A DNA stretch of 64,000 nt from Pseudomonas sp. ICMP 561 (GTDB taxonomy: Bacteria > Pseudomonadota > Gammaproteobacteria > Pseudomonadales > Pseudomonadaceae), in assembly GCF_002699985.1 (NCBI RefSeq), contig NZ_LKBT01000003.1, positions 1 through 64,000 on the forward strand, read 5' to 3'. The translations under genes were made by a program, and so were the position numbers. Each line of letters starts with the position of its first letter. Position 1 is the first letter of the stretch. Positions 8,576 through 20,699 of the stretch are shown here, piece after piece. The notes beneath the pieces are model-generated. The model searched no databases and was not told the DNA's origin. It worked only from the letters and a program-made list of their open reading frames with translations.

Positions 8576-8600
8576 AAAGAGAGCGAGCACCCAGCCAGGC

Positions 8601-10250
8601 TTACAACAGGATCGTGCGGATATCAGCCAGCAGATCGCTCAGGCGCTTGGTGAAGCGCGCGGCGGCTGCGCCGTTGATTACGCGGTGATCGTAGGACAGC
8701 GACAATGGCAGCATCAGCTTAGGCTGGAAGGCTTTGCCATCCCAAACCGGCTGCATGGTTGCCTTGGAAACACCCAGAATCGCCACTTCAGGCGCGTTGA
8801 CGATCGGCGTGAAGCCGGTGCCGCCAATGTGACCGAGGCTGGAGATAGTGAAGCAAGCGCCCTGCATTTCGTTCGCCGAGAGCTTCTTGGTGCGGGCTTT
8901 TTCAGCCAGCACTGCTGCTTCGGCAGCCAGTTGCAGCAGGCTTTTCTTGTCGACGTCCTTGATGACCGGTACCAGCAGGCCTTCAGGGGTATCAACAGCA
9001 AAACCGATGTTGACGTATTTCTTGCGGATCACCGCTTTGCCGCTTGGTGCCAGCGAAGCGTTGAAGTCCGGCAGTTCCTTGAGCAGGAAGGCGCAAGACT
9101 TGAGCAGCAGAGGCAGGATGGTCAGCTTGACGCCCGCTTTCTCGGCAACGGCTTTCTGCGCAACGCGGAAAGCTTCCAGGTCGGTGATGTCGGCCTGGTC
9201 GAATTGTGTAACGTGCGGAATGTTCAGCCAGCTGCGATGCAGACCGGTGGCGCCCAGTTGCATCAGGCGGGTCATCGGTACTTCTTCGATTTCGCCGAAA
9301 CGGCTGAAGTCGACTTCAGGGATTGGCTGGATGCCCGCGCCGCCGCTTGCGCCGCCCGCTGGAGCTTCCTTGGCCTTTTGCATCATGGCCTTGACGTAAA
9401 CCTGCACGTCCTCTTTCAGCACGCGGCCGTGTGGGCCGGTAGCGCTGACTGCGCTCAGTTCAACGCCGAATTCACGGGCCAGTTGGCGAACCGCCGGGCC
9501 TGCGTGAACCTTGGCGCCGTCTTTGGCGGGGGCTGCAGCTGTTTGAGCCGGCGCAGCAGCTGGAGCTTCTGCTTTTGGCGCAGACGCGGCAGATGGTGCA
9601 GCTTCAGCCTTGGCCGGTGCGGCAGCAGCGGCGGCTTGAGCAGGGGCAGCAGGCGCAGCGCCAGCTACTTTCAATTTCAGGATCAGGTCGCCGGTGCCAA
9701 CTTCGTCTTCGAGCTTGACGAGGATGGCTTCGACAACGCCTGCGGCTGGAGATGGGATCTCCATGCTGGCTTTATCGGATTCCAGGGTGATCAGCGATTG
9801 ATCAGCCGTGATGGTGTCGCCGACCTTGACCATCAGTTCGATGATCTTGGCTTTACCCGACGAACCGATGTCCGGTACGTGGATGTCCTGCACGGTTTCA
9901 GTCGCGGCAGCAGCTGGCTCAGCAGCAGGCGCTGGAGCAGCTTCCGCAGGCTTCTCAGCCGCAGCAGGTGCAGCAGCGGCCGGAGCAGCAGCTTCAGCAG
10001 GCGCAGCGGCAGCTTCGCCTTCAACTTCTAGCTCAAACAGCTCGTCGCCTTCTTTCAGGCGGTCGCCCAGCTTGACCTTCATGGTCTTGATGACGCCAGC
10101 CTTGGGAGCAGGAATTTCCATGCTCGCCTTGTCCGACTCGAGCGTCAGAACGCTCTGGTCTGCTTCGATGCGATCACCGACCTTGACCATCAACTCAATA
10201 ACTTCACCTTCACCGTTGCCGATGTCGGGTACGCGAATTAGCTCACTCAC
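8601..10250 (-). CDS. aceF: Pyruvate dehydrogenase E2, dihydrolipoyllysine acetyltransferase
   Basis: The E2 core of the pyruvate dehydrogenase complex; transfers the acetyl group from E1 through lipoyl-lysine to CoA. 549 aa. Two lipoyl domains (about 1-75 and 122-195) each carry ESDKASMEIP with the lipoylated Lys. Long Ala/Pro-rich mobile linkers follow each. A peripheral-subunit-binding domain (AGPAVRQLAREFGVEL, RVLKEDV) lies at about 250-290, then the acyltransferase domain (about 320-549) with the active-site segment DHRVINGAAAARF. The start is a GTG at 10250 with AAGGAGAG 7 nt upstream. It lies 170 nt downstream of aceE on the same strand and ends in the terminator at 8408-8436, so the two are probably cotranscribed. 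Confidence 0.97.
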   Translation of the reverse strand: MSELIRVPDIGNGEGEVIELMVKVGDRIEADQSVLTLESDKASMEIPAPKAGVIKTMKVKLGDRLKEGDELFELEVEGEAAAAPAEAAAPAAAAPAAAEKPAEAAPAPAAEPAAAATETVQDIHVPDIGSSGKAKIIELMVKVGDTITADQSLITLESDKASMEIPSPAAGVVEAILVKLEDEVGTGDLILKLKVAGAAPAAPAQAAAAAAPAKAEAAPSAASAPKAEAPAAAPAQTAAAPAKDGAKVHAGPAVRQLAREFGVELSAVSATGPHGRVLKEDVQVYVKAMMQKAKEAPAGGASGGAGIQPIPEVDFSRFGEIEEVPMTRLMQLGATGLHRSWLNIPHVTQFDQADITDLEAFRVAQKAVAEKAGVKLTILPLLLKSCAFLLKELPDFNASLAPSGKAVIRKKYVNIGFAVDTPEGLLVPVIKDVDKKSLLQLAAEAAVLAEKARTKKLSANEMQGACFTISSLGHIGGTGFTPIVNAPEVAILGVSKATMQPVWDGKAFQPKLMLPLSLSYDHRVINGAAAARFTKRLSDLLADIRTILL

Positions 10251-10420
10251 AATGTCTCTCCTTCGGAGAACCTGTTCACTCTCGATTGCGCCGGGTTAGT
10301 CAGTTGCGACAAAACAGCTTTCGGATGCTCATTTAACGTTCATCAAAAACGGTAAATTCCGCATCTTCAGCTGCCTTGTCGCTCCTCGTTCAGCGCGTTA
10401 TACGATCTCGAAGCAGACTC

Positions 10421-13066
<2,646 letters not shown>

Positions 13067-13177
13067 GGCTTGCTCCAGGGCGGAAAGGCTTCCAGAATCG
13101 GTTGCCTGAGTGTTTGCGACTGGCCTTGTGGGCAGACGACATAAATTCTTGGATGACCGGCGGTTGTTCCGGCGGCG

Positions 13178-13244
13178 TGTAGTTTTACTACAAATCGTCG
13201 GCTATTTCAGCCTTTCGAACTGTAGGGGCAGTAGTAAAGCTACA
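13178..13244. promoter_or_regulatory. Candidate operators upstream of aceE
   Basis: Within the 383-nt divergent gap (13067-13449) lies a perfect palindrome, TGTAGTTTTACTACA (13178-13192). About 40 bp away is a second, looser copy with TGTAG (13221-13225) and CTACA (13240-13244) around GTAGTAAAG. The repeated half-site TGTAGT/ACTACA fits a dimeric repressor, and pyruvate dehydrogenase genes are often controlled by GntR-family PdhR-like proteins. That assignment is inference; the half-site differs from the E. coli PdhR site. The rest of the gap shows only a short direct run before glnE and no other feature. Confidence 0.4.
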
Positions 13245-13449
13245 GGGAAGCGTATAAAAGGTTCGTCATGTGTTGTGGGATAAAACGTTCCTGTTGGTTG
13301 AAAACAAACATAAGCGAATCAAATCAGATGCTGGCTGCTACAAAATTAACTATCCCAGCAATTTATGACTTTTGTTCGACAGTCCTGTCAGTCGCTCGCA
13401 GGTTTTTTGCGCGCTACACAGCGCTTCGCACGCCGATCTAGGATAGACC

Positions 13450-16407
13450 ATGAGCCTACCTTCGCTGGCCGATATTCCGGCCATCCTGCTGCCTTTAGTC
13501 TCTCGTGCGCAACAGACGTTTCGCACATCCCTTGCTGCTTCGTCGGACGGTGCTTCGACATCTTTCGACGCCTGGCCTGAATCTCGTCGCGCAGCGTTCG
13601 ATCGGGTTTGCGCGGCCAGTGACTTCGTCACCGAGCAGGTCTGTCGTGACCCTCATCTGCTGCTGGACCTCGCGGAATCCGGCGAGCTGGAGCGCAGTTT
13701 CGCTCCCGGTGAGCTGCGCGGGCAGCTTGCGGCAGCGGTGGCCGAAGCCGTCAGCGAGGACGAACTGGGGCGTAATCTACGTCGCCAGCGTGCGCGGCAG
13801 CAAGTGCGGATTATCTGGCGCGACCTGACCCGGCAGGCCGATCTGGTGGAAACCTGTCGCGATCTGTCCGACATGGCTGATGGCTGCATCGACCTGGCTT
13901 ACCAATGGTTGTACGAGCGCCATTGCCAGCAGTTCGGCACGCCCACCGGTCGGCGCAGCGGCGAAGCGCAGCAGATGGTCATTCTGGGCATGGGCAAGCT
14001 GGGCGCGGTGGAACTGAACCTTTCGTCGGACATCGACCTGATCTTCGCTTATCCGGACGGCGGCGAGACGGTGGGGGTCAAGCGCCCACTGGATAACCAG
14101 GAGTTTTTCATCCGCCTGGGGCAGCGTTTGATCAAGGCGCTGGACCCGATAACCGTCGACGGCTTCGTGTTCCGCGTTGACATGCGCCTGCGGCCTTACG
14201 GTTCATCCGGGGCCTTGGTGCTGAGCTTCAATGCGCTGGAGCAGTATTACCAGGATCAGGGCCGCGACTGGGAACGCTACGCGATGATCAAGGCCCGTGT
14301 CGTGGGCGGCGATCAGGCGGCGGGCGAGCAGTTACTGGACATGCTGCGGCCGTTCGTCTATCGCCGCTATCTGGATTTTTCGGCCATTGAAGCGCTGCGC
14401 ACCATGAAGCAGCTGATTCAGCAGGAGGTGCGCCGTAAAGGCATGGCGGAAAACATCAAGCTCGGCGCAGGCGGCATTCGCGAAGTCGAGTTCATCGCCC
14501 AGGCGTTCCAGTTGATTCATGGTGGACGAGACCTGAGCCTGCAACAGCGCCCGCTGCTTAAAGTGCTGCGCACGCTGGAAGGGCAGGGCTACTTGCCTAC
14601 TGCGGTCATCGACGAATTGCGCCAGGGCTATGAATTCCTGCGTTATACCGAGCACGCCATCCAGGCCATTGCCGACCGACAGACGCAAATGCTGCCTGAG
14701 GACGAAAAGGATCAGGCCCGAATCGCCTTTATGCTGGGTTTTGCCGATTGGAAGAGCTTCCACGAGCGGTTGATGCACTGGCGCGGGCGGGTTTCGTGGC
14801 ATTTCCGTCAGGTCATCGCGGACCCGGATTCTGATCCGGACGACGAACAGCAGGAAGAAGCCGAGGTCGTGGTCGGTGTGGAATGGCTGCCGTTGTGGGA
14901 AGAGTCCCAGGACGAAGACGCCGCCTGCCGCCAGTTGCTGTCAGGCGGGTTCGTTGATGCAGATAAAGCGCTGAAAAACCTCAACGATTTGCGCAACAGC
15001 TCCCAGTTGCGCTCCATGCAGCGTCTTGGTCGTGAGCGACTGGATGCGTTTATTCCGCGTTTACTGGCGCAGGCGGTCGAGCACGACAATCCGGATCTGG
15101 TGCTTGAGCGTGTACTGCCGTTGGTTGAAGCCGTCGCCCGGCGTTCTGCGTATCTGGTGCTGCTCACTGAAAACCCTGATGCACTGCGCCAGTTATTGAC
15201 GCTGTGCGCCGCCAGCCCTTGGATTGCCGAGCAAATTGCGCGCTTCCCGTTGCTGCTTGATGAGTTGCTCAACGAGGGCAGACTGTTCAACCCGCCCCAG
15301 GCTCTGGAGCTGGCTGCGGAGTTGCGTGAGCGTCTGACCCGAATCCCCGAAGATGATCTTGAACAGCAGATGGAGGCCTTGCGTCACTTCAAGCTGGCGC
15401 ACCGTTTGCGCGTGGCAGCATCGGAAATCACCGGCAGTCTGCCTTTAATGAAAGTCAGCGATTACCTGACCTGGCTGGCAGAAGCGATTCTTGAACAGGT
15501 GCTGGCGCTGGCGTGGCGGCATACGGTTGCGCGCCACGGAACTCCGTCGCGGCCGGATGGCAGCTTGTGTGATCCGGGCTTTGTGATCGTCGGCTACGGC
15601 AAGGTCGGTGGCATCGAGCTGGGTCATGGTTCGGACCTTGATCTGGTGTTCATCCATGATGGCGACTTGCAGGCTGAAACCGATGGCGCGAAACCGATTG
15701 ATAGCGCGCAGTTCTTTACGCGTCTGGGGCAGCGGATTATTCACTTGCTGACCGCGCAAACCAACTCCGGTCAGCTTTATGAAGTAGACATGCGCCTGCG
15801 CCCGTCTGGCGCATCGGGGCTGTTGGTCAGTTCGCTCGGGGCTTTTGCCCGCTATCAAGAAAATGAAGCATGGACGTGGGAGCATCAGGCTCTGGTCCGC
15901 GCACGGGTGCTGGTGGGCAGCCGTGAAGTGGGGCAGGCATTTGAAGGCGTGCGCGCGTCGGTGCTGGGGCGCGAACGGGATTTGTCGAAGCTGCAGCAGG
16001 AGGTCAGCGAGATGCGCGCCAAGATGCGTGGCAGCCTCGGCACCAAGGCTACAGCGGCTGGTACGGCGGCGAATGCCTTTCTGGCGACGGTGCCCTTCGA
16101 CCTCAAGCAGGATGCCGGTGGTATCGTCGATATCGAATTTATGGTGCAATACGCGGCCTTGGCGTGGTCCCGGGAACATCCGGCACTGCTGCGTTACACC
16201 GATAACATTCGTATTCTTGAAGGGCTGGAAGAGGCCGGGTTGATACCGGCCAGCGACGCCAGCCTGCTACGCGAGGTCTACAAGATCTACCGCTCGGCCG
16301 CTCACCGTCAGGCCTTGCAGAACCAGGCCGGTGTCGTGCCGGGGGATCAGTTTGAAACTCAGCGGCGCGAAGTGATGCGGGTCTGGGGGGAGATGGGGTT
16401 GAGTTGA
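13450..16407 (+). CDS. glnE: Bifunctional glutamine synthetase adenylyltransferase/deadenylase
   Basis: Switches glutamine synthetase off by AMP transfer to a Tyr and on by phosphorolytic removal, in response to PII protein and glutamine. 985 aa, as usual. It has two nucleotidyltransferase modules. The N-terminal one has GMGKLGAVELNLSSDIDL (about 180-197) and YRRYLDFSAIEALRTMK. The C-terminal one has GYGKVGGIELGHGSDLDL (about 716-733) and DMRLRPSGASGLL. Both carry the D-x-D metal pair. GAGGIREVEF and DAGGIVDIEF, the matching helix starts of each half, are present. AGGATAG lies ahead of ATG 13450. Single gene, divergent from aceE, followed by a REPIN. Confidence 0.97.
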   Translation: MSLPSLADIPAILLPLVSRAQQTFRTSLAASSDGASTSFDAWPESRRAAFDRVCAASDFVTEQVCRDPHLLLDLAESGELERSFAPGELRGQLAAAVAEAVSEDELGRNLRRQRARQQVRIIWRDLTRQADLVETCRDLSDMADGCIDLAYQWLYERHCQQFGTPTGRRSGEAQQMVILGMGKLGAVELNLSSDIDLIFAYPDGGETVGVKRPLDNQEFFIRLGQRLIKALDPITVDGFVFRVDMRLRPYGSSGALVLSFNALEQYYQDQGRDWERYAMIKARVVGGDQAAGEQLLDMLRPFVYRRYLDFSAIEALRTMKQLIQQEVRRKGMAENIKLGAGGIREVEFIAQAFQLIHGGRDLSLQQRPLLKVLRTLEGQGYLPTAVIDELRQGYEFLRYTEHAIQAIADRQTQMLPEDEKDQARIAFMLGFADWKSFHERLMHWRGRVSWHFRQVIADPDSDPDDEQQEEAEVVVGVEWLPLWEESQDEDAACRQLLSGGFVDADKALKNLNDLRNSSQLRSMQRLGRERLDAFIPRLLAQAVEHDNPDLVLERVLPLVEAVARRSAYLVLLTENPDALRQLLTLCAASPWIAEQIARFPLLLDELLNEGRLFNPPQALELAAELRERLTRIPEDDLEQQMEALRHFKLAHRLRVAASEITGSLPLMKVSDYLTWLAEAILEQVLALAWRHTVARHGTPSRPDGSLCDPGFVIVGYGKVGGIELGHGSDLDLVFIHDGDLQAETDGAKPIDSAQFFTRLGQRIIHLLTAQTNSGQLYEVDMRLRPSGASGLLVSSLGAFARYQENEAWTWEHQALVRARVLVGSREVGQAFEGVRASVLGRERDLSKLQQEVSEMRAKMRGSLGTKATAAGTAANAFLATVPFDLKQDAGGIVDIEFMVQYAALAWSREHPALLRYTDNIRILEGLEEAGLIPASDASLLREVYKIYRSAAHRQALQNQAGVVPGDQFETQRREVMRVWGEMGLS

Positions 16408-16453
16408 TCTGAGGCCCCACGGGTTAGCGTTCATCTTGAGTTGGCGGTGATCC

Positions 16454-16545
16454 TGTGGGAGCGAATTCATTCGCGAAGAGGGCGGTACATCCGATAGAGA
16501 TTTGGCGTTCGATGCGCCGCTTTCGCGAATGAATTCGCTCCCACA
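16454..16545. repeat. REPIN between glnE and waaF
   Basis: Arms TGTGGGAGCGAATTCATTCGCG and CGCGAATGAATTCGCTCCCACA enclose GAAGAGGGCGGTACATCC and other spacer. Nearly the same as 8487-8575 and 50674-50762. Confidence 0.9.
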
Positions 16546-16669
16546 GTGCCTCAACTGCTCTTACGGTAAAGGCACTATATAAAGCTATGACAGGGAGGCG
16601 TCGGGTTGTGTGGGAACGTCACGCAAGCCGATCGGCCTCCCTGATCGTTTCTGTCGTTTTGGATGAAAC

Positions 16670-17704
16670 ATGAGAATTCTGATCGTTGGGCCCAGCTGGG
16701 TAGGCGACATGGTAATGGCGCAAACGCTGTTCCAGTGCCTTAAACAGCGCCACCCTGAATGCGACATCGATGTCCTGGCCCCGGAATGGAGCCGACCGAT
16801 TCTGGAGCGTATGCCTGAAGTGCGCGCGGCCCTTAGCTTTCCGCTGGGTCACGGTGCGCTGGAACTGGCCACGCGTCGCAGGATTGGCAAGTCCCTGGCG
16901 GGGCAATACGATCAGGCGATTCTGCTGCCCAATTCTCTGAAGTCCGCATTGGTGCCGTTTTTTGCTGGCATCCCCAAGCGGACTGGCTGGCGTGGTGAGT
17001 TTCGTTACGGCCTGCTCAACGACGTGCGCACGCTCGACAAAGAGCGGTATCCGCTGATGATCGAGCGTTTCATGGCGCTGGCGTATGAACCCGGTGCCGA
17101 GCTGCCGCGTCCGTACCCAAAACCAGACCTGCGCATTGACCTCACCACCCGCGATGCAGCGTTGGCCAAGTTTGGCCTGAGCCTGGATCGGCCGGTGCTG
17201 GCGTTATGTCCGGGAGCCGAGTTCGGCGAGTCCAAGCGCTGGCCTGCCGAGCATTACGCGAAAGTGGCTGAAACGAAGATTCGCGAAGGCTGGCAAGTCT
17301 GGCTGTTCGGTTCGAAGAAAGATCATCCGGTGGGCGAAAGCATTCGTGAACGGCTGATTCCTGGCCTGCGCGAAGAGTCGGTCAACCTCAGCGGCGATAC
17401 TTCGCTGGCTGAGGCGATTGATCTGTTGTCGTGCGCTGATGCCGTGGTGTCCAACGACTCGGGCCTGATGCACGTCGCGGCAGCGCTGAATCGCCCGCTG
17501 GTGGCGGTTTACGGTTCGACATCGCCGGGCTTCACGCCGCCGCTGGCCGATCAGGTGGAAGTTGTGCGTCTGGGGCTGGAATGCAGCCCTTGCTTTGATC
17601 GTACCTGCCGGTTTGGCCACTACAATTGCATGCGCCTGCTGGAGCCGGATTCCGTGGTGCAGGCGCTGGGTAATCTGGGTGCCACACCGGTGGAGGTCGC
17701 CTGA
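16670..17704 (+). CDS. waaF: ADP-heptose:LPS heptosyltransferase II
   Basis: Adds the second L-glycero-D-manno-heptose to the LPS inner core at the cytoplasmic face of the inner membrane. 344 aa, GT9 family. The N-terminal nucleotide-sugar-independent Rossmann half begins MRILIVGPSWVGDMVMAQ. The C-terminal half carries LCPGAEFGESKRWP and the donor-binding SNDSGLMHVAAAL followed by VAVYGSTSPGFTPPL. The Cys-containing C-terminal ECSPCFDRTCRFGHYNCM stretch is usual for WaaF. First gene of a tight operon (waaF to the PA5006-like gene) in which each start overlaps or touches the preceding stop. Confidence 0.95.
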   Translation: MRILIVGPSWVGDMVMAQTLFQCLKQRHPECDIDVLAPEWSRPILERMPEVRAALSFPLGHGALELATRRRIGKSLAGQYDQAILLPNSLKSALVPFFAGIPKRTGWRGEFRYGLLNDVRTLDKERYPLMIERFMALAYEPGAELPRPYPKPDLRIDLTTRDAALAKFGLSLDRPVLALCPGAEFGESKRWPAEHYAKVAETKIREGWQVWLFGSKKDHPVGESIRERLIPGLREESVNLSGDTSLAEAIDLLSCADAVVSNDSGLMHVAAALNRPLVAVYGSTSPGFTPPLADQVEVVRLGLECSPCFDRTCRFGHYNCMRLLEPDSVVQALGNLGATPVEVA

Positions 17705-18772
17705 TTGCGGGTCTTGCTGATCAAAACTTCGTCGCTGGGCGATGTGATTCACGCGTTGCCAGCACTGACTGATGCTGCTCGGGCTGTGCCGGGTATCCAG
17801 TTTGACTGGGTGGTGGAGGAAGGCTTCGCCGAGATCCCGACCTGGCACCCGGCCGTTGGCAATGTGATTCCGGTCGCGATCCGGCGCTGGCGCAAGAATC
17901 TCTGGCAGACGTTCAAGACCGGCGAGTGGCGGCGCTTCAAACAACGTTTGCGCGATACCCATTACGACCTGGTGATTGACGCTCAGGGTTTGCTGAAAAG
18001 TGCCTGGCTGACCCGCTATGTCAGCGCACCCGTGGCCGGACTGGACAAGGACTCGGCCCGCGAGCCCCTCGCCAGCCGTTTCTACGATCAGGCGTATCCA
18101 GTCGCGCGTGGGCAACATGCGGTTGAGCGTCTGCGGCAACTGTTCGGGCAAGCGTTGGGTTACGCGGTGCCTGCCGGGCTGGGTGATTACGGTCTCGACC
18201 GTGGTCGTCTGCTGGGTGCAGACGACAATACGCCGCCATTCGTTCTATTTCTGCATGGCACCACTTGGGACACTAAGCACTGGCCCGAGCTGTACTGGCG
18301 GCAGTTGGCCGAACGCATGGGCGCGCAGGGCCTGCAAGTGCGCTTGCCGTGGGGTAACCCGAGCGAAAAAGCCCGCGCCGAGCGCATCGCCGAAGGTCTG
18401 GAACATGCAGCCGTGCTACCGAAGCTGAATCTGGCAGGTGTCGCTCAGGTGCTGGCCAGTGCGCAAGCCTGTGTCGCGGTGGACACGGGTATTGGTCATT
18501 TGGCCGCAGCGCTGGATGTGCCGACGGTTTCCCTGTTTGGCCCAACCAATCCTGGGCTGACCGGTGCTTACGGCAAGTCGCAGGTTCATCTGGCGGGCGA
18601 CTACCCGGCGTGTGCGCCGTGCCTGCAAAAGAAATGTACGTATCAACCGACCGATGAAGACCGCCGTCAGTTCGATACAAAACGCGAGTGGCCGATGTGC
18701 TTCACTCGTTTGAATCCCGAGCGGGTAGCGAGCCAATTGGGTTCGCTGTTGCTGGCAAAGGAGCCCGGCTGA
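17705..18772 (+). CDS. waaC: ADP-heptose:LPS heptosyltransferase I
   Basis: Transfers the first heptose to Kdo in the inner core. 355 aa, GT9 family like its neighbour. N-terminal MRVLLIKTSSLGDVIHALPAL is the standard WaaC start, with the acceptor-binding DVIHALP. The C-terminal half carries LHGTTWDTKHWPE and VDTGIGHLAAALDVPTVSLFGPTNP. The start is a TTG directly after the waaF stop (TGATTG), so translation is probably coupled. An ATG is not available at this end of the conserved N-terminus. Confidence 0.95.
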   Translation: MRVLLIKTSSLGDVIHALPALTDAARAVPGIQFDWVVEEGFAEIPTWHPAVGNVIPVAIRRWRKNLWQTFKTGEWRRFKQRLRDTHYDLVIDAQGLLKSAWLTRYVSAPVAGLDKDSAREPLASRFYDQAYPVARGQHAVERLRQLFGQALGYAVPAGLGDYGLDRGRLLGADDNTPPFVLFLHGTTWDTKHWPELYWRQLAERMGAQGLQVRLPWGNPSEKARAERIAEGLEHAAVLPKLNLAGVAQVLASAQACVAVDTGIGHLAAALDVPTVSLFGPTNPGLTGAYGKSQVHLAGDYPACAPCLQKKCTYQPTDEDRRQFDTKREWPMCFTRLNPERVASQLGSLLLAKEPG

Positions 18773-19896
18773 TGCAACTGGCTTTTGTACTGTATAAATA
18801 CTTCCCGTTTGGCGGGCTGCAACGCGACTTCATGCGCATCGCTCTGGAGTGCCAGCAGCGTGGGCATCAGATCCGGGTTTACACCCTGATCTGGGAAGGC
18901 GAAGTGCCGCCGGGCTTCGAAGTGCTGGTGGCGCCGGTCAAAGCGTTCTTCAACCATCGCCGCAATGAAAAGCTCAGCGCCTGGATGGAAGCGGACTTGG
19001 CTAAGCGCCCGGTAGACCGTCTGATCGGCTTCAACAAAATGCCAGGCCTGGACGTGTATTACGCCGCCGACGGCTGCTTTGAAGACAAAGCGCAGACGTT
19101 GCGTCACTCGCTGTATCGCCAATGGGGCCGCTATCGCCATTTCGCCGAGTACGAGCGAGCGGTGTTCGCCAAAGACGCGAAGACTCAGGTGCTGATGATT
19201 TCCGAAGTCCAGCAGCCGCTGTTCATCAAATATTACGACACGCCCTTGTCGCGCTTTCATCTGTTGCCGCCGGGCATTGCTCAGGATCGTCGCGCACCTG
19301 CAGATGCGCCGCAGATTCGTGCTGATTTTCGCAAGGAATTCGGGTTGGCTGACGACGACTTGTTGCTGGTGCAGATCGGCTCCGGTTTCAAGACCAAGGG
19401 CGTGGACCGCAGCCTGAAAGCGCTCGCCGCGCTGCCACCCGAACTTAAAAAACGCACCCGACTGTTTGTAATCGGCCAGGACGACCCCAAAGTATTCCAG
19501 CTGCAAAGCGCGACGCTGGGCTTGGGCGATCACGTCACCTTCATGAAGGGGCGCAGCGATATCCCGCGTTTCCTGATGGGGGCCGATATCCTGATTCATC
19601 CGGCGTACAACGAAAACACCGGCACCGTGCTGCTTGAAGCACTGGTGGCGGGGCTGCCTGTATTGGTCAGCGCGGTGTGTGGCTATGCTCATTACATCGC
19701 CGAAGCCGACAGCGGTCTGGTGCTGGATGAGCCGTTCGAACAGACACAGCTCAACGAATACCTGGCGAACATGCTGGCCGACGACACTGCGCGCGCCAAC
19801 TGGAGCCGCAATGGTCTGGCCTTCGCTGATACAGCCGATCTTTACAGCATGCCGCAGCACGCGGCCGATGTGATTCTGGCGGAGCACTACGCATGA
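18772..19896 (+). CDS. waaG: LPS core UDP-glucose/hexose:heptose glycosyltransferase I (GT4)
   Basis: Starts the outer core by adding the first hexosamine/hexose to heptose II. 374 aa, GT4, GT-B fold. N-terminal QLAFVLYKYFPFGGLQRDFMRIA, and the C-terminal donor site with ENTGTVLLEALVAGLPVL (the E-x7-E motif). VQIGSGFKTKGVDRSLKALA opens the second Rossmann domain. The ATG at 18772 overlaps the waaC stop (TGATG) and has AAAGGAG upstream. The conserved N-terminus rules out the longer open frame beginning at 18688. Confidence 0.93.
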   Translation: MQLAFVLYKYFPFGGLQRDFMRIALECQQRGHQIRVYTLIWEGEVPPGFEVLVAPVKAFFNHRRNEKLSAWMEADLAKRPVDRLIGFNKMPGLDVYYAADGCFEDKAQTLRHSLYRQWGRYRHFAEYERAVFAKDAKTQVLMISEVQQPLFIKYYDTPLSRFHLLPPGIAQDRRAPADAPQIRADFRKEFGLADDDLLLVQIGSGFKTKGVDRSLKALAALPPELKKRTRLFVIGQDDPKVFQLQSATLGLGDHVTFMKGRSDIPRFLMGADILIHPAYNENTGTVLLEALVAGLPVLVSAVCGYAHYIAEADSGLVLDEPFEQTQLNEYLANMLADDTARANWSRNGLAFADTADLYSMPQHAADVILAEHYA

Positions 19897-20699
19897 AGTT
19901 GTTCCTCGCTGAACCGTTCAAGACCCTTTGGGAAGGCCGCGACGCCTTCGCCGAAGTCGAGCGTCTGGACGGTCAGGTCTATCGCGAACTCGAAGGTCGG
20001 CGCACCTTGCGCACCGAAGTCGATGGTCGCGGTTACTTCGTCAAGATTCACCGCGGCATTGGCTGGGGCGAAATCGGCAAGAACCTGCTCACCGCCAAAC
20101 TGCCCGTGCTGGGTGCAGGCATGGAGTGGAAAGCCATTGCCCGCCTGAAAGAAGTGGGCGTACCGACCATGACCGCCGTGGCTTACGGCGAGCGGGGCAA
20201 CAACCCGGCGGCGCAGCATTCATTTATAGTCACCGAAGAGCTGGCACCCACCGAAAGCCTGGAGGATGTCAGCATCAACTGGCGAAACGAGCCGCCAGAG
20301 CCACGCCTCAAGCGCGCTTTCATTGCCGAAGTGGCGCGGTTGGTGGGCATGATGCATCGCGCGGGTGTCAACCATCGTGACTGTTACATCTGCCACTTCC
20401 TGTTGCACACCGACAAGCCGGTCACGGCCGATGATTTCCGCCTCTCGGTGATCGACCTGCATCGCGCCCAGACCCGCCGGGCGATTACCCCGCGCTGGCG
20501 CAACAAGGATCTGGCCGCACTGTATTTTTCGGCACTGGATATCGGCCTGACGCGTCGCGACAAGTTGCGCTTTCTCAAAGGCTACTTCCAGCAACCGTTG
20601 CGCCAGATTCTGGCGCAAGAAGCGAGGCTGCTGCGCTGGCTTGAGGTCAAAGCCGACAAGCTTTATGAGCGTAAAGTCCGCTACGGGGACGCGCTCTGA
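19893..20699 (+). CDS. waaP: LPS heptose I kinase WaaP
   Basis: Phosphorylates heptose I of the inner core using ATP. In P. aeruginosa WaaP is essential and required for intrinsic drug resistance. 268 aa, protein-kinase-like fold. Lys51 (YFVKIHRG) is the ATP-binding lysine, HRDCYICHFLL at 161-171 holds the catalytic Asp163, and VIDLHRAQ has the metal-binding Asp188. The start overlaps the waaG stop by four bases (ATGA). Confidence 0.95.
   Translation: MKLFLAEPFKTLWEGRDAFAEVERLDGQVYRELEGRRTLRTEVDGRGYFVKIHRGIGWGEIGKNLLTAKLPVLGAGMEWKAIARLKEVGVPTMTAVAYGERGNNPAAQHSFIVTEELAPTESLEDVSINWRNEPPEPRLKRAFIAEVARLVGMMHRAGVNHRDCYICHFLLHTDKPVTADDFRLSVIDLHRAQTRRAITPRWRNKDLAALYFSALDIGLTRRDKLRFLKGYFQQPLRQILAQEARLLRWLEVKADKLYERKVRYGDAL

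Noticed and set aside
8535..10031. Open frame of 498 codons on the plus strand
   Set aside because: Antisense to aceF; its Ser/Arg/Gly-rich low-complexity end mirrors the Ala/Pro linkers of AceF.
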